The translations under genes were made by a program, and so were the position numbers. A DNA stretch of 64,000 bases. Origin: Daphnia carinata. Lineage: Eukaryota > Arthropoda > Branchiopoda > Diplostraca > Daphniidae. The stretch is taken from positions 62,001-126,000 of the forward strand of contig NW_026712480.1 in the NCBI RefSeq assembly GCF_022539665.2. The letters run 5' to 3'. The notes beneath the pieces were generated by a model. That model was not told the origin of the DNA. It was given only the letters and a program-made list of their open reading frames with translations, and ran no database searches. This document shows, in pieces, positions 49,640 through 62,986 of this stretch. Numbering within the stretch: the stretch's first letter is position 1; every line of letters starts with the position of its first letter.

Positions 49640-50915
49640 TATACTTATAATTGCCAGGTGATTGGAAACTTCTCATCTCATTGGTGTCCTCTCAGAAGAT
49701 AAAAGGTGTTTTAAAATGGATTACGGTAGGCCATAACCCAAAACTCGTAGTCCTTTATTTGTTCAAAAGACTAGTTATTTTGGGTTTTCCGTTTGTTGAC
49801 GTCATCATAGTAAGCGGTACTAAAGTACTGTTGCTGCTATCTATCATGATACTATTTGTTATGTTTTCGTTTCGAGTCAAATGAGAATACCTGTTTTCCT
49901 TTATTTTCCACATTGTACATGTTGACGAGATCTTTTGTTTGGTTCCGATTGCCTCGCTCTTTGTATATTACCTTAATTTTTCTTCGAGAATAAAATCTAA
50001 AACCAGCAATTCTAGTCGGGATACAAAAAAAGATAGAAAACAAAATATGAATAAATCAACATGATGGGAAACAAAAACGATAAAATCGGAAAACAAAAAG
50101 GCACACGTCAGGGTTCTAAAACTTTCATCATCACCAAATTCCTACATTATTTTTTTCTTATCCGGAACTATTTGTAAAAATTTACAGACGTTATCGTTTA
50201 ACTCCAGAGCGCAGAGATTGCGGTGTTATTTTGACGTGAACTTCGAGTTCAACTTTTAAGTAATTTGTGTTTTTGCGTCAAATGTCCGTAGATGAGTAAA
50301 CTAGGTGACCATTTTGGTGGCAACTGCAAGGTGAAATTGAACTGGAAAGTTGAACTTTTTGTCGTAGAGACCAACAGTAATCCGTTTTGTGAACGGAACC
50401 GATGACGATTTTTATACCCATTTCGATGCCCTTCACACAGTGGGCACGCCTATTGTCTATGTGTCTTTACAGTCAAATAGGGCATTTTCCATTTTGGTAG
50501 CAACAGTAATCATAACCAGAAACTACAGGCCCTAGTTGCTAATAAGGGAAGAACATTAAAGCCTTGGCACGTAAAGCGTCTTAAATTATCTTTTTTAAAT
50601 AATGAGTTATTCCGTTCTTGGAGGAAAAATAAGACTTTTAGTTTGATAATCAATGACGGTAGGCTATAAACATCTCATGTCGCGTTTTAGTATTGTTTCT
50701 TTAACTCTAAAGATCTGAGGAGACGACGTTCAAACGTTGAAAAAATGAGAAACTTAATTGTTGCTATAAAATGGCCTATCTTGATTTATAAATAAGTAGC
50801 CAATGCGGAATACCTTTGCCATTGCTGTAAACAAAAAAATATGTTAGTAAACGTTTCGACAATATATCTCGGTTAGCGCTCGTTTGCGATTACCTGAAAC
50901 CCGAAAAACCGCATG
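49640..50915. other. Intergenic, no recognised gene
   Basis: No coding, RNA or repeat signal that I can support. Confidence 0.4.
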
Positions 50916-51861
50916 TACAGTATGTTCCAAAAAAATCCGACTACCCCCCTTAAAAAAAAATGCCCCCTATCAACACTTAGTTAAGTTACTTAGTACTTTA
51001 GGTGGGTTATGCTAGGATATGGGAAAACGCGGAAAAAACTATACTAGACGTTTCTATGGAAACCAGACATGAATCAGCTCGCGTCCTTACATCGCTAAGA
51101 GGTAAGATAAATTGCCGTTAGGCAAAGACAAAAATTTTTAAAAATCTACCACAAATTGTGTTTGTAGTAGGCTACGGGAGACAGACTTCGGGATGGGAAG
51201 TTTCGTCTCCATGGTAACTAATTTAATGAATCATGGCATACGCGCCTTTTTCAAAATCTTTGTTCTTATGCGTTAAATTAGTATAAAAACGGGGGTTGGA
51301 TTATAGAACTGCCACAGTTCATTAGTTATTCATCAGTTCATTAACTGTTGTAGAAAGAAGGGGTGTGGTATCGTTAGGCCTAGCCGGGTACTCACAACTA
51401 CGAATCAAATTTCCCGAAAATTAATTGTTTTGCGCTATTTTCGCGAAACAGTTATATGAACTGTATCAGTTTTATAATCGAACCCCCGTTTTTATGCTAA
51501 TTTAACGCATAAGAACAAATATTTAAAAAAAGGCGCGTAAGCCATGATTCGTTAAATTTGTTACCATGGAAACGAGACTTCCCATCCCAAAGTCTGTCTC
51601 CCGTAGCCTACTGCAAATACAATTTGTAGTAGATTTGTAAAAATTTTTGGCTTTGCCTGCCGGCAATTTGTCTCACCTCTTAGAGATTCAAGACACTAGC
51701 TAATTCATGTCTCGTTTCTATGGTAACGTCTACTGCATTTTTTTTCCGCATTTTCCCGTATCCTAACATAACCCCCCTAACTACTAAGTAACTTAGCTAT
51801 ACGTTGATAGGGGGCATTTTTTTTAAAGGGGGGTAGTCGGATTTTTTTGGAACATACTGTA
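50916..51861. mobile_element. TA-flanked fold-back element with arms of about 410 bp
   Basis: The ends are TA-CAGTATGTTCCAAAAAAAT and its reverse complement ATTTTTTTGGAACATACTG-TA, typical of Tc1/mariner-type termini and TA target duplication. The inverted arms run about 50918-51325 and 51455-51859 with interrupted but continuous similarity (for example GACAGACTT-GGGATGGGAAGT, and ATGCGTTAAATTAG-ATAAAAACGGGGGTT), around a loop of about 125 bp. There is no transposase. Confidence 0.85.
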
Positions 51862-53394
51862 CCTATGCGAAAAATTGCCAATCTGTTACTACCCGGTTAG
51901 GTTAAATACGTAAAATTTTATGAGTAAGAATCGGGGTAGTAATAGGATAACCGGGTAAGAAATAGCTGTAATCGGGGTATGTAAGCGGGTTTTTGAATAA
52001 ATTTATTTTGTTTTTTCATGTTGCCCCAGTTATGCCGGAAGCAACCTCAAATGCTCATGGGCAGGCATACCAAAATCCGAAAGAACCGCATTGAATCCCA
52101 AAACAACCTAATCGATCGGCCAAAAAGCTACCCGATTGACGTTGGGCCAAGTCCTATTCTCGGTAGGCAGTCGGCATATTTTTATCCATATGCTTGTCAC
52201 TTTTTGAAGGCTGGACTGGAATCCGATAACCCATATCGTATTTCCCTTAAAGTAAAAAACCCTTAATTTTATTTGCGGTTTAAAAGGGTTAAACAAAAAA
52301 AAGTATTGTCAGAGGCCTTATCTAATAATACAACAAGCCTTTAACCATACATATGATTGACTTTTTGATTTGCATTATTCATGGAAGAAAGAGGTGCATA
52401 GGAAATATATCAGTAATATACATTTAAAACGATAAACCTTTTTTTCTTCTTTAATTCGGAATAATCTAAATATTTCAACTTGCTTAATTTCAACTTTGTC
52501 AATAATCTGCACATTTTTTTTACATCAATGATTATTATAGTGCAAACAACACATACCAAACAAATATAGCATGCAAACGTCTGGCGTTGTCAGTTTTACG
52601 TATGCAAAAAAACCTCATTGTATACCGACGGGCCGTGAACGCGATCATTTTTCTGATCATTTTACCTTGCCATCTAGGAGCAAATATAGAAGCAATCAAA
52701 TAAAAATTCCTGTCCCCATTTTCCCACTAAATTTTACTGAAAATGTATTGGCATGGCCCTGTAGTCTGCAGCCCTCCACTGTAAAAAAATGATGAGGACA
52801 CTGCCAGGAGTGACAGAATGAAACTCCTCTTTAGCTTATGTTTTCGAAGAATAGCACGATTTTTATTAAAACGTACTAGTACTTTTAGTGCAGTAGTTTT
52901 TATCAAAAGTATTAATTGTTACTGCGTCTATTTTGTACAGTACATACTTGCTAGGTGCATAACACAAGGCAGTGGTGTGATACGTTGTATTAAAAATTTG
53001 GCGAATTTCGATTGATACTTTTCTGTACAGTTTATTCTAGAGGAAACCATACAAAAAATGTGATACACCTCAAGTTTATCTTAAAATATATCATTCAGTC
53101 AAAAAACAATTTCCATTTTTTATTTCAATTAATCGGAATTTTATTTCATTTTATAATAGTAAGAAATGCTTACACTTGGTTTTAGTACGGATAAATCAGT
53201 TCCCGCAAACCCACGAAAAAAATTCGGCTTCCATCCGGAATTCGGCTGTTTCCGTCTTCTAAGCTCACTGAAAGCTCTGGCTCGAAGGAAAAAATGTTTC
53301 AGAAACTCAAAAATGTTTTTTGAATTTCAGGTTCTCTTATAGGATAATCTGAATTTCGGTGACTGCTGACTCAAGTAAATGTATATTTTCTGGC
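51862..53394. other. Intergenic, no recognised gene
   Basis: AT-rich. Short ORFs at 52018-52266 and 52571-52792 have no family features. Confidence 0.4.
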
Positions 53395-53399
53395 TTAAC

Positions 53400-54426
53400 A
53401 CTTTGCTAAGTGGACGAACAGATGCAACGAATGCGAATAGAAGGCGACGGCGCTCGTTTGTCGCTCACTGAAATTTACGAGCGCTCTCCTGCCAAATCTG
53501 ATTGTTTTACAGTCGCTATTGGTGCGCGTTAAGAGATTGAAGCCTGACCAGTTATCCGGAGTCCAGAACCTGCCCTGAAACCAATTCCGCTCCATATATT
53601 CCATTAGTGCTGGAAGTTCGCTAGGTGCAGAGCTCTTAAAGGCGTCGAACGCTCCAGGAATTTTACCAGATAAACAAAATGAAAGTTCACAAATGTTACA
53701 TATGACCATTGAATTGAATAATTCTTTGCTATTTACCAAAAAGATATGCAAGGCATAGCAGGCAAAACACAGTAGAAGTCTCGAACTGGATTCGGTCCGT
53801 TGTTTTTGTAGAGGGTGGCAAGAAGAAGATCCTTGACGTTCTTATCAAAATGGCAGGGCACCAGTGAAAATTGCAGCCAAAGTGCTTGCCATCCACAAAG
53901 TGTTGGGGACAGCAATAAATATATCGCATTTGAAGTCGGTCACGATACGCTGAACTAGAAAGCGGGATAATATCCTATACAATTAAAAATTTAGTATTTT
54001 TACATAATATATTATTTGAAGATGAGATAGTGGTTATACCTTATTCTTCTGGAATACAGCAGGCTGCTCTTCTCCGCAAGAATACTTGTTTTATTTCATT
54101 CTTATGATTCTTGATTAACCCATTGACTGTGAAGAGCTATGTAGAGATCAATAGTTTATAGTTAAGTTTCATTACATTGCCAAAGTAATTAAATGCACCT
54201 ATCTGATGGGTTGATGCCCAAAATGGAAGGTTGCGTCCATAAACCATGTTTTGTAGTCTTCCAGTTGGCGATTTATGGTAGGCGTGAAGAATAAAAGGTG
54301 CAGGGCATGGTTTCCGGCCGTTCCAGCGAAAATGGCACCGTGAAACCAGTCCGTTGGGGAAAAATAAATCTCTACTACAGGAAAGAAAGGGTCATCGTTA
54401 CTGGGGTTGGCGGGAATAGCCTTCAC
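53400..54426 (-). pseudogene. MULE-type (Mutator-like) transposase relic
   Basis: In minus-strand order. A segment at 54426-54199 ends LEDYKTWFMDATFHFGHQP, matching the MULE block with the first catalytic Asp (WFxDGTF). A segment at 53929-53735 contains HFGCNFHWCPAILIR, matching the GCxFHxxQ block. A segment at 53640-53400 reads YMERNWFQGRFWTP and then LLTRTNSD, matching the C-terminal TRTNNxxEGWH block, though the Glu-Gly-Trp-His part is lost. Pieces are in different frames and separated by stops, so it is dead. No terminal repeats were located. Confidence 0.6.
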
Positions 54427-54949
54427 TCTTTTGAAGCTGGAATATGGACTTTAAAAATTAACCCTAATCCTAACATTTTACAAAAATATATTTTACCATA
54501 AACGACCTGAGTCCAAATCAGAATCCGGCATGTTTCTTCCTTCTATGGAATTCCGCTTTTTCAATTCAGCAAATAAAATCTCCCTGGGGTCCAGAAATCT
54601 TTGATCGGCATAGGTTTTCTTCGTTTCTCTGAAGATTTCAACCTATAAAGATGTGCGACACTCTAAGGGCATAGTGTGGCACAGAGAAGGATGATGGAGA
54701 TGAGGGTGATAGAAATGCAGATGAAACGATGATAGTTTGGGGACGTGACTAGGCTTTATTTCTTTGTGAAAATTTGACTGGAAACAAAAAGACTTGGGTG
54801 GACTTAGGAGAAAAATAACTAGCTTACAAAATGAACTGAATAGCTCTGTCGGCGACTGAAATGATACTGGAAACTACCTGCTCCCTGAACAAAAAGACTG
54901 TGTCACACAATACAAAAAACATTGCGATATAGATATGCAGGCCCCTGTC

Positions 54950-55782
54950 GACTACAGCCCTTCCCGCGAGGGCAGCACCGTAAGTGACAACAGGCCCAAA
55001 CAAATCAAAATTAAAGAGAAATAGAAAAAAACACGAAAACACAAACAAGATAAAGGAACTTCCAGTAGATCCAGTAGACGTAACCAGTGTCCAGGTAGCA
55101 CCCCTTTGTAGGCCTTCCGAGGCCCATAAAGAGTTTGATGGTGATCGCGAGAATTGCACATGCCGCAGTGGCGAGGGTGAGGGCAATCGGTGAGTCTAGT
55201 GTGACCCGCAACCGCCAGCATCACAAAAAAGCCAAAGCATCTGTGTTGAGCGAACAGAAGTTCCAGCCGATCCTGGTTGGTCATCAGCATGAATTCTTGG
55301 CAGTTCGCAATCCTTTTCTAACATAATGCCGCGCCTTCGATGTGGGACTTCAGGAAACAGATGACGACAGGGGCGTGCTTGGTACAATGCACTTGGGTCC
55401 GGTTGGTAGAGCGACCGATGTGGGTAACTAAGGGTAAGTCACCGTTTCCTGAGCTTTACGTAAGAGAGACTCAATGTACCAACTCATTAGGGTCTCTTGC
55501 TCGGGTCTCTCGCTGAGCGTCTACGTTGACGAGGTTCAGGGACGTTACAGGCCCGATCTCCTCGTCCATGCGTAGAATCGCACGTTGATAGGCGTACACC
55601 TGTCCAATAGCCTCCTTTTTGGCACTTAGGGCGTTTACTTTATTTTCCCGGATGTTAGCCACGCACTCCTCCTCATGCTCAGGACTTGTCTTCAGTCTTC
55701 CCTTCACGGATGCGGCGGATGGAGGCGGATTTTCAGCCATTGGACGAACGTAAACGTAGGAGAGTTCACGTAACGTTGTCAC
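54950..55782 (-). pseudogene. Retroelement gag-like remnant (BEL/Pao-like zinc knuckle), degraded
   Basis: An ORF at 55782-55471 reads MAENPPPSAASVKGRLK, then a charged helical stretch, like the N-terminus of some LTR-retrotransposon gags. Further along the minus strand (about 55230-55120), in shifted frames, a cysteine/histidine run (TDCPHPRHCGMCNSRDHHQT) resembles the paired zinc knuckles of BEL/Pao gags. No LTRs or pol were found. The family assignment is tentative. Confidence 0.35.
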
Positions 55783-55852
55783 AATTCACGAGTTCAGTCA
55801 ACTGATTGTCGTTGACGAACCTTAGTGGCTAAACGGCTTCCCTCATTTCGCA

Positions 55853-56890
55853 ATGTTTCATGTAACTGGTCAAAAAATGAATACTTGCGTTAACTCGATG
55901 GGTTGTTTTTCTGTTTTGGGATTTCTGGGGTTCTTCTTCAATTTCTTTGAAGGACATTATCAATTTCGTAACATACTTGGTTTCAGTATTCAAGGACTGC
56001 CCAGAAAACCAGAATTATTACCGATATATGTTTTCGAATATTTTCTCTTGAATTGTCGGATACCGGGTCCTTATTTTGCAATCACCGTTAAGGCATATGT
56101 AGGGAGTTTTCGTCTGTTTTGCCAGGTCCAACATGTTTAATCAAGGATTCCGGAAATCACAGGATATCTTTCTTGTCATCTGAAATGAATTGTTGTGTTA
56201 CGCAATGTACTTTAATATGTAAAGCATTGTCCCCGTGAGGAGAATGACTTTACTGATTTAAGACAAGATAGTATGCCAAAATAAAACGACGCAAACAAGC
56301 TTTCTATTTCTAAGTCCAACACATGAAAAGAATAGGGAAAAGAGAAATGGCGCTAGAAAGGAATGTGACATATGGGGGGGGGGGAAGAAAAAAAGCGGCT
56401 TGCTTGAAACAAGGGAAATATGTCCCAGAAGTGGGAGGTTTGGAAAAATAGGCGTATATTTTCCTAATGAAAGATCTGTAGGCTTATGGGGTATATTGTC
56501 TATTATATTATTTTACATGCACGAGGGACCAAAGAGAGGAAGAAAGGAGGGAAAAACTTTGTCAAAAAAAAGTATTTCAAAGGAAACTACGCAAAAGAAA
56601 TATTCAGGCGAAAAAGGGGGGAAAAAAGCTTAGAATGGGACTTTGTAGAATAGGGTGTATGGGCGGTTCACTATGGTATATATTTTCTATATCAGTATGT
56701 AGGGAGCTACATCCCTGTTTCTTATACACCTTTTTTCTTTTGTCTTATAATGGACCGTGGAATGGTTCATATATACATATATATATGCGCGAGAGCAGGA
56801 GTGATTATTGTTATCAAGCCTGGTTTATTGGCAGAAAACGATTACGTAACAGGCATGAGGAGAAAAATGGAACACAAATAAAATGGCATT
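55853..56890. other. Intergenic, purine-rich patches, no recognised gene
   Basis: Contains a G run near 56374-56384 and A/G-rich sequence (56520-56635). The ORFs here are low-complexity. Confidence 0.35.
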
Positions 56891-56897
56891 TAATTTG

Positions 56898-57408
56898 TTA
56901 GACGGGTGGAGGATGACGTTTTTCGGTGTCTAAGTCGAGAATCGACTTAAACATTTCTGTGGCCTTCTGCCACTCGTTCTGCTCAATGAATTGCACGAGC
57001 TCTTGCGTCCGGGTTCGGGTAAGGCGAGCCACCCTCCTGCGGTTCCGTATATGATTCTCGAAGTTCACAAGTTGTTCCCGGAATCGACGTCTGTTGTCGA
57101 TGGTACTTATGCCGTCCATCGTTGTGAAGATTGTTCTTGCGGACTTTAGTACTTCGTCCGTCTTTGAAGTGGAGCTGGTAGCTTCCTGTATTATAACGGT
57201 GTCAATGGTTCCGCGACTGCGGCAATTGCGCTAAGCGTTGGGCAAACACGGTATGCGTGAGTTGTTTTCGGCCATCTTGTATTGTTGTTGTGTTTCTTAT
57301 GATTGTCTGGGCAGCTTCTCTATAGTGCTGGCGCTCCGCAGCGTTAATAAGCTGTGAGTGTGGGATCGTCGTTCGGGACGCCTTGAATTGTATAGTCAAA
57401 CCTTCCAC
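56898..57408 (-). pseudogene. Broken ORF of unknown family, possibly retroelement gag
   Basis: Two minus-strand frames that appear to be one reading frame with a shift near 57215. The first (57408-57202) starts MEGLTIQFKASRTTIPHSQL. The second continues without a stop from about 57212 through MDGISTIDNRRRFREQ to the stop at 56898. It is strongly charged and helical with no catalytic motif. Its position amid element debris makes a gag-like origin plausible but unproven. Confidence 0.3.
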
Positions 57409-59119
57409 TTGTCATTTTCAACTTTTTTGAAAGTTCGAGTTCAACACAAGTCTTTCGAGGTGTCACTCGATTGTTTCAACAGGTGTCAGTTTTCGTTGAC
57501 GTTGTTTGGGAGGAGCTTGTAGGCTGCGCGCGGTTAACCAATTAAAAGACGCGTTCAATATGGTGTGATATTGATGACGTACCCTATGCGTGAATCAGCT
57601 TGCAGGTGTTCATCTAGGTCAGCCGAGTTGCGTACATGATGTTGTAATTTCCATGTCCAGACTTGCATTTACTACTGCAGCAAAGCGAAAGAAGTTAAAA
57701 GTATTGTATTCAGCTTTGTTACAAATAATAACTTATTAAATATTGTTGAAATATAATAGTATAACATAAACAAAGACGTGATTTAATTTGTCCTGGCTGA
57801 CAGACTGACGATGGCAACGATGATTTTGGAGCACCAAGGATACTATAGTTGCTTGCAATTGCCACCGATTCACAACGTGAGGGACTAGATTCATCTCCGT
57901 CCGCAACATATTCTGCAGACTCTAAAGGAGAACAATGTAAAACACAGTAAATTAAATGGTTTGACTAACTTGTCAGTATAAATGAAAAATACCCTACGTG
58001 CAGGCTAGGCAGACTTGATATTAATAATTTTACAAAATTATACATATCTAATGAAAAGAACATTGCGTTATTACCTGGTAGAACATCGATACACATAGCT
58101 GAGCAGCTGATTCTGGTAGTTAAATTTACGAACGTTGAACTGAGCCAGAAGCAAACAGAGGATCACGAAACAAATTCGGGCCTAGATATTTTATGGGCAA
58201 TAGTAATTTCTGCGGAAAACAATAGAATACACATTTCAAATTACTCTTTGCAGAGATGAAGCTTCGTTAAGATCGTTCATGGAAATTCCCAAAGCAACTT
58301 CCATATGTTCCTTTTAAATCAAAAGGAATATAAAATAAATAGAAATCGAACAAAAACGAAGTCAAGCTTGCAGCTCTGCATCAGACATAGGCACCATCTT
58401 GAAAACTGGACTATCCATTTCAGTACTATGTAGCTGCTATAAATTGGCTAAATTTTACTGCCATCTTAATTTTACACAGCAAGATTTGGCACCAACTCAG
58501 CATTAGATAAGGAAACTTTCTCTGTTAATAATTGTCCTGAGATGCCTTTACCTGCTGTAGATGTTACAGAAAGAATTATAAGAATTACCATTTATTCTTA
58601 TGATGTGTTTCGCGCAATTTCTCGATTATTACGCACATAATGCTTATCCCACCCTATTCCTTTCTTTCTGAAAACACTGTTCAACCCAAGGCCAGTTAAG
58701 GCATATAAATAGCGGTTGATAGCTTAAGATTAGTCAGCACTGAGGCACCACTGCCGTTACTAGTAACTCTCTACTTAAAGCGTAAATATACCCAGTATGA
58801 AACATTACTTTGTGAGTTCTTTTGTGTTTTTTGGAACGCATAAAAAATCGCATTCGCGCACAACAAGAATAGCTTCTTCTTCAACCAAATAAAGGGCCCC
58901 GCAGAATTAATTATGCATTTAAAGCTTAAATGCCAAGAGGATTTTGGATATACCAAAACCAGCCAAGGTAGCTTCCTGAACTACGTCTTGGTGGATACAG
59001 AAAGGGTGACTTCCCTAAACCCATGTTGCGCCCAAGATACCGAACGAAAGATACCGTTCAACGAAGCAAGATACCGAGTGAATCCGCAATCCGCGTATGA
59101 AAGAGCACGACCCGTCTAA
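57409..59119. other. Intergenic, no recognised gene
   Basis: AT-rich, nothing supportable apart from a possible isolated minus-strand exon near 57790-57920 (see rejected list). Confidence 0.35.
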
Positions 59120-59760
59120 CCCACGAAAATGATTCCATATGAAAAGGTTATGGCTGACATGACCGCACCAAAGTCACAACTGGGCCAAACAGGCTCTATC
59201 CCCCGAACATCCCGCCCCCTCAACCAAGTGAACACGGCTACCGCAAGCACATCAAAGGCGCGGTAGTAATGACCAACAGCCCTCCCCAGCACACGACCAA
59301 GGCTACAGTAGGGCTGCCCCAATACACCCCTCGGACGGCTACCTGGAAGATCTACTAGCTTCCCGAGGAGCATGACAAAAAGCGGATTGGAAGTTTAGAG
59401 ACGGAAGAGCGTGGAGAACTAATGGACACTACAGGGCCATCTACGGAACCATCACCCCGAATCGACGTACACAGGCTACAAACCCTGGCCACAGGATGAA
59501 GAGCAACGGGCATATGGAAAACTCCTGGCGGTAATAAACAACTTGCAGACCGCCATCATGAGAAACATTATTGACCTTAGCGACGGGCGCTCTCCCCCTG
59601 TTATGCCAAGGGGGCGTTCCTTCCAAACACCATCACCAAGACTACTGACCCAACAACTAGCATATAAACTAACGAGCATATTGCAACAATTGAAAGTTGC
59701 GTTTTGTTTATTGTTTAGGTTTATTCTTAAATTGGCACCAAGACATTACAAAAAATACAC
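59120..59760 (+). pseudogene. Degraded coding segment of unknown (probably retroelement) origin
   Basis: More GC-rich than its surroundings. Frames shift between MIPYEKVMADMTAPKSQLG (from 59130), SDGYLEDLLASRGA (about 59330-59370) and DEEQRAYGKLLAVINNLQTA continuing into RNIIDLSDGRSPPV (about 59497-59600). Composition and helix content resemble a gag-like structural protein, but no diagnostic motif is seen. Confidence 0.25.
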
Positions 59761-60095
59761 AACTAGTCTATGCGACGACTACGAGGGGACTCTCTTTTAG
59801 GAAGCTCGGGTGGGGGTTTTATAACGCGCCTTAGCTTGGGGACGCTAAGGTTAGCGTGGGCAATAAAACAGCGAAACAGTGTCAAAAGGGAGACGAGGTT
59901 AACAGATGAGCTTGGTGTCGTTGACATCTCGGTCAAGCGGAAGAAAGTAATAAAAGGAAGAATCGTAGAAATAAGGTCCAGTGGGGTGGGGAGATAGCAA
60001 GAGGCGATATGCAAGTCTTCCAAGTAACTTAATCTTAGCTTGAAGTCCTTACAATTTGATGGATTGCGTAATTAAATGCAGTAATGAGGTGATTG

Positions 60096-60110
60096 CAGCC
60101 TATATAAGGG
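60096..60110 (+). promoter_or_regulatory. Isolated TATA-box-like sequence
   Basis: CCTATATAAGGGAG at about 60098-60111 has the form of a strong TATA box, but no gene is recognised downstream. It could be a retroelement LTR promoter. Confidence 0.2.
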
Positions 60111-61021
60111 AGTTAGACATTGACCCGGAAAAAGGGCGAACTCAACATTTAGGCCCAGCTAACTGCGGAGAAGATGGCTACTGCGGAGGAAGTAAGGAAG
60201 TTGATAACAAGAACACGCGACCGTACGTTTCTAAAGGCAGATTAGACTAGCCAATATCGTTTTTCGCCCCCCGAACACCGGAACAAATCAAGAATTAATG
60301 ATCTCATGACTACTACAAAAGAAGCTGGCATCGACGGGCTCGAGACAACCAAAGGTGCCCCAGAGCAGTGCAACTGGATCACCACGAATAGCCACAACTA
60401 CCCGGACCCCCGAAGAAGAGCCAAAAAAGTAGGAGTCACAGCACGAGCAGATAGCAAAACAATCGCCACAGAGTGAGTTTCAGAGAGGAGGGTGACAGAG
60501 ACAGGAATATTTCCCCACATAGAGGTATGAGCAACTACGGTGGGGAACGCATAGACCTAAAAAAACTGAGAGCCCCAAGACCGGACAAGAGCAAACGACG
60601 ACGACAATTGCGCCAATGCGCTTGATAACGAATAACCAAACAATGCATGGAACAGAGAATTGAATACAGAAATTTTTTTTGATGGCGATCATTCAAGTCT
60701 GGCCTCCCGCTACTACTTCTGGTATGCAATTGGGAGCCAGAAGCCGAAGTAGTTTTAAGCCGCTTAGTAGATTTTTAAGTTATGGTGGGAGATATTACGA
60801 ATATTGTAAAGCCTGGTGGGTTGCCAAGCCAGTTATCAAATCGCATATTTAAGAAAATTCCGTTCGTGCCATGGGTTAATGTACCAAATTTTGGATAGAT
60901 ATAAGCGAAGTCTTTTAATATCAGATAAGATGCATTTCATCTTCGGTAACTACAATTTTGTTTGAACGGTTTGTTGGTTGTGTTTTTTAATATTTGTTTT
61001 TGTCAAACGTTTCTGGCTTAC

Positions 61022-61165
61022 CAGTTCAGAACACCTGGCGAAACGAGATGGAACTCGAAGTTCGATGCTGTAGATGATGTTCTTTCCAAGGATCAATCTC
61101 AATTAGATGAAACAATGTTAAAACTGCAATTGGAGGCGCTGGATGACGAGGACCGAATAGCCTAA
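61022..61165 (+). pseudogene. hAT-type transposase fragment
   Basis: After an acceptor-like TTCTGGCTTACCAG, the frame reads FRTPGETRWNSKFDAVDDVL and continues to a TAA at 61163. TRWNS(x)YD is a hallmark of the C-terminal half of hAT transposases. Nothing upstream or downstream continues the domain, so it is a short relic. Confidence 0.5.
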
Positions 61166-61169
61166 TACT

Positions 61170-62620
61170 ACAAAAATTTCTTGTTTTCCTGAAACCAATT
61201 GTAGTTTATCTTAACATATTGCAAGGAGAGAAGAACAACTTGCTTGATTGAGTTCTACCCTGTATTATAAAAATACAGGAGGAACTCAATAATAATTTAC
61301 GGATAATTTCTAGTCCCAAAATTCAACCGAATGGATTGTCTTCCATGTGCCGCGGAATGCTTACCCACATCGAAAACAGGCACCCTACAAATATATAAAA
61401 GTAAAATATTGCTTACGCAAGAGACAAAAAAATAGGTTTAAGGCTTTCTTTAGAGGTGAATAGTTCGTACTGCAACGTGCATTCTTCCAAAGTTTAAGCC
61501 ACTAAGTCTCACACCTCACGCCACACATCTCACTGGAAACTAATAGCTAGCAGGATTGCGTTAGTTAAGGAAAAAGAAAGAAAAAATGAGGTATCATCAT
61601 CATCAGTCCCTTTGCATTTCGTTTAAAAAAATTCTGCCACCCTTAACGAACATGAGCTATTTTTTATCGACAAAGAAACACATTGGCCGTGCGTGACAAA
61701 TATCCAAGAGTTAAAGATTTGTTCTTGGAATATAGCACAGCCTTACGTCGGTGCTTCAATCGAGATGCTCTTTAGTGAAGTTGGCATGTTCTGACCGCAC
61801 ATAATCACCTGGCCGAAAACATTTTTGAGACTTTACTATTGCTAAAGATTAATGCAAGTTAAGAAAACTAAGCTTTCGTGTCAACTTCTGTCATGATAAC
61901 TAGTCTATTGCCAGTATATTAGTTAGTCAAAGTTTAATATTGCTACAGTCTTACGCAGATAATACACTTGAACAGTTTATACCTTGGTACCCAAGAGCTC
62001 TCGATTCTGATTTTGGATTCTATTTTTGATATTTGATACTGATTATTTTATCCTTGTTCTGCTTCATTGGTTTCTGATCAAAAATTTTTAACTGTTCAGA
62101 TTTTTTATTCTTTGGATAACTGAAAGTAATTAGTCTATTCGGAATTGATTGATTTTCAGACCGCAAGAATGGTGGGAATACTCTTTATTTTGTATGATTT
62201 TGCAATGTTATGTAGCGTATAGTCCTTAATGCTGCAATTAATTACTGCTATGATCTGACGTGAGGGCATATATCGTCGCGTATAGAACGAACGGCACTTG
62301 TTTCGACGCAAACTATATGAAAATTAAAGGTGGGGTAGGAAGAAAAACAATGTCTGTTTGTTGGTGGTTTTCACTGAGTGGTATTGGGGATTTTGTCCGG
62401 ATTGAAAGAAAGTAGAAAAGCGAAAAATATTTGGAGACTCTTGGGAAAGTTCTGCTTTCTTCCATTCACGCAAGATTTCTCGGAAGCCGCAAACAAATGT
62501 CACGGTAGGATGCCAATTCATCAATTATGAATGATAAAACAGTGGTTTACGATCCTGATGCCGAAAATGAGCTACTTCTGTTCCCATCTTAAGGAGTCGA
62601 CATGAATCCAATTGAAAATG
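61170..62620. other. Intergenic, no recognised gene
   Basis: AT-rich sequence without supportable features. Confidence 0.35.
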
Positions 62621-62637
62621 TTTTAAGGTGCGTCTAC

Positions 62638-62780
62638 ACTGGTAGTTTTTACAGACAAGTTACAGGCATACGGGCATACAGACTCGATACAGACATACAG
62701 AAAGCTTATTCCTTCCAATCTACACTAGCAATTTTCCGTAGCCGTATGCCTGTATGCCCGTATGTCTGTAACGAAAAAAG
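62638..62780. repeat. Subterminal direct and inverted repeats of the Harbinger-like element
   Basis: Direct repeat TCTACACTGGTAG-TTTT / TCTACACTAGCA-ATTTT (about 62632 and 62719). Inverted repeat ACAGGCATACGGGCATACAG (about 62662-62681) against CTGTATGCCCGTATGTCTGT (about 62751-62770). Confidence 0.65.
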
Positions 62781-62986
62781 TTTGAAAAGTTTCAAACTTT
62801 TTCCGTAAGCGAGAGTTTCTGTAAGCTAAAAAATAAGGTTCAACCAATCAGAATGAAGTATATATTTTTAAATACTTTTTATTAGTACAACAACACATAA
62901 CTGCAACATTGTTTGTTGATGTTCGTATCCCACAGTTTTCGTGTGTATTTAAAAATTTAAATTTGAAAAATAAACGATATCAAAAA

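Noticed and set aside
57790-57920. Possible isolated minus-strand exon rich in Ser/Glu after a CTCCTTTAG acceptor
   Set aside because: No start, no neighbouring exon in phase and no recognisable motif.
59116-59373. Minus-strand ORF starting MLLGKLVDLPGSRPRG
   Set aside because: Antisense to the more coding-like plus-strand segment, with no motif.
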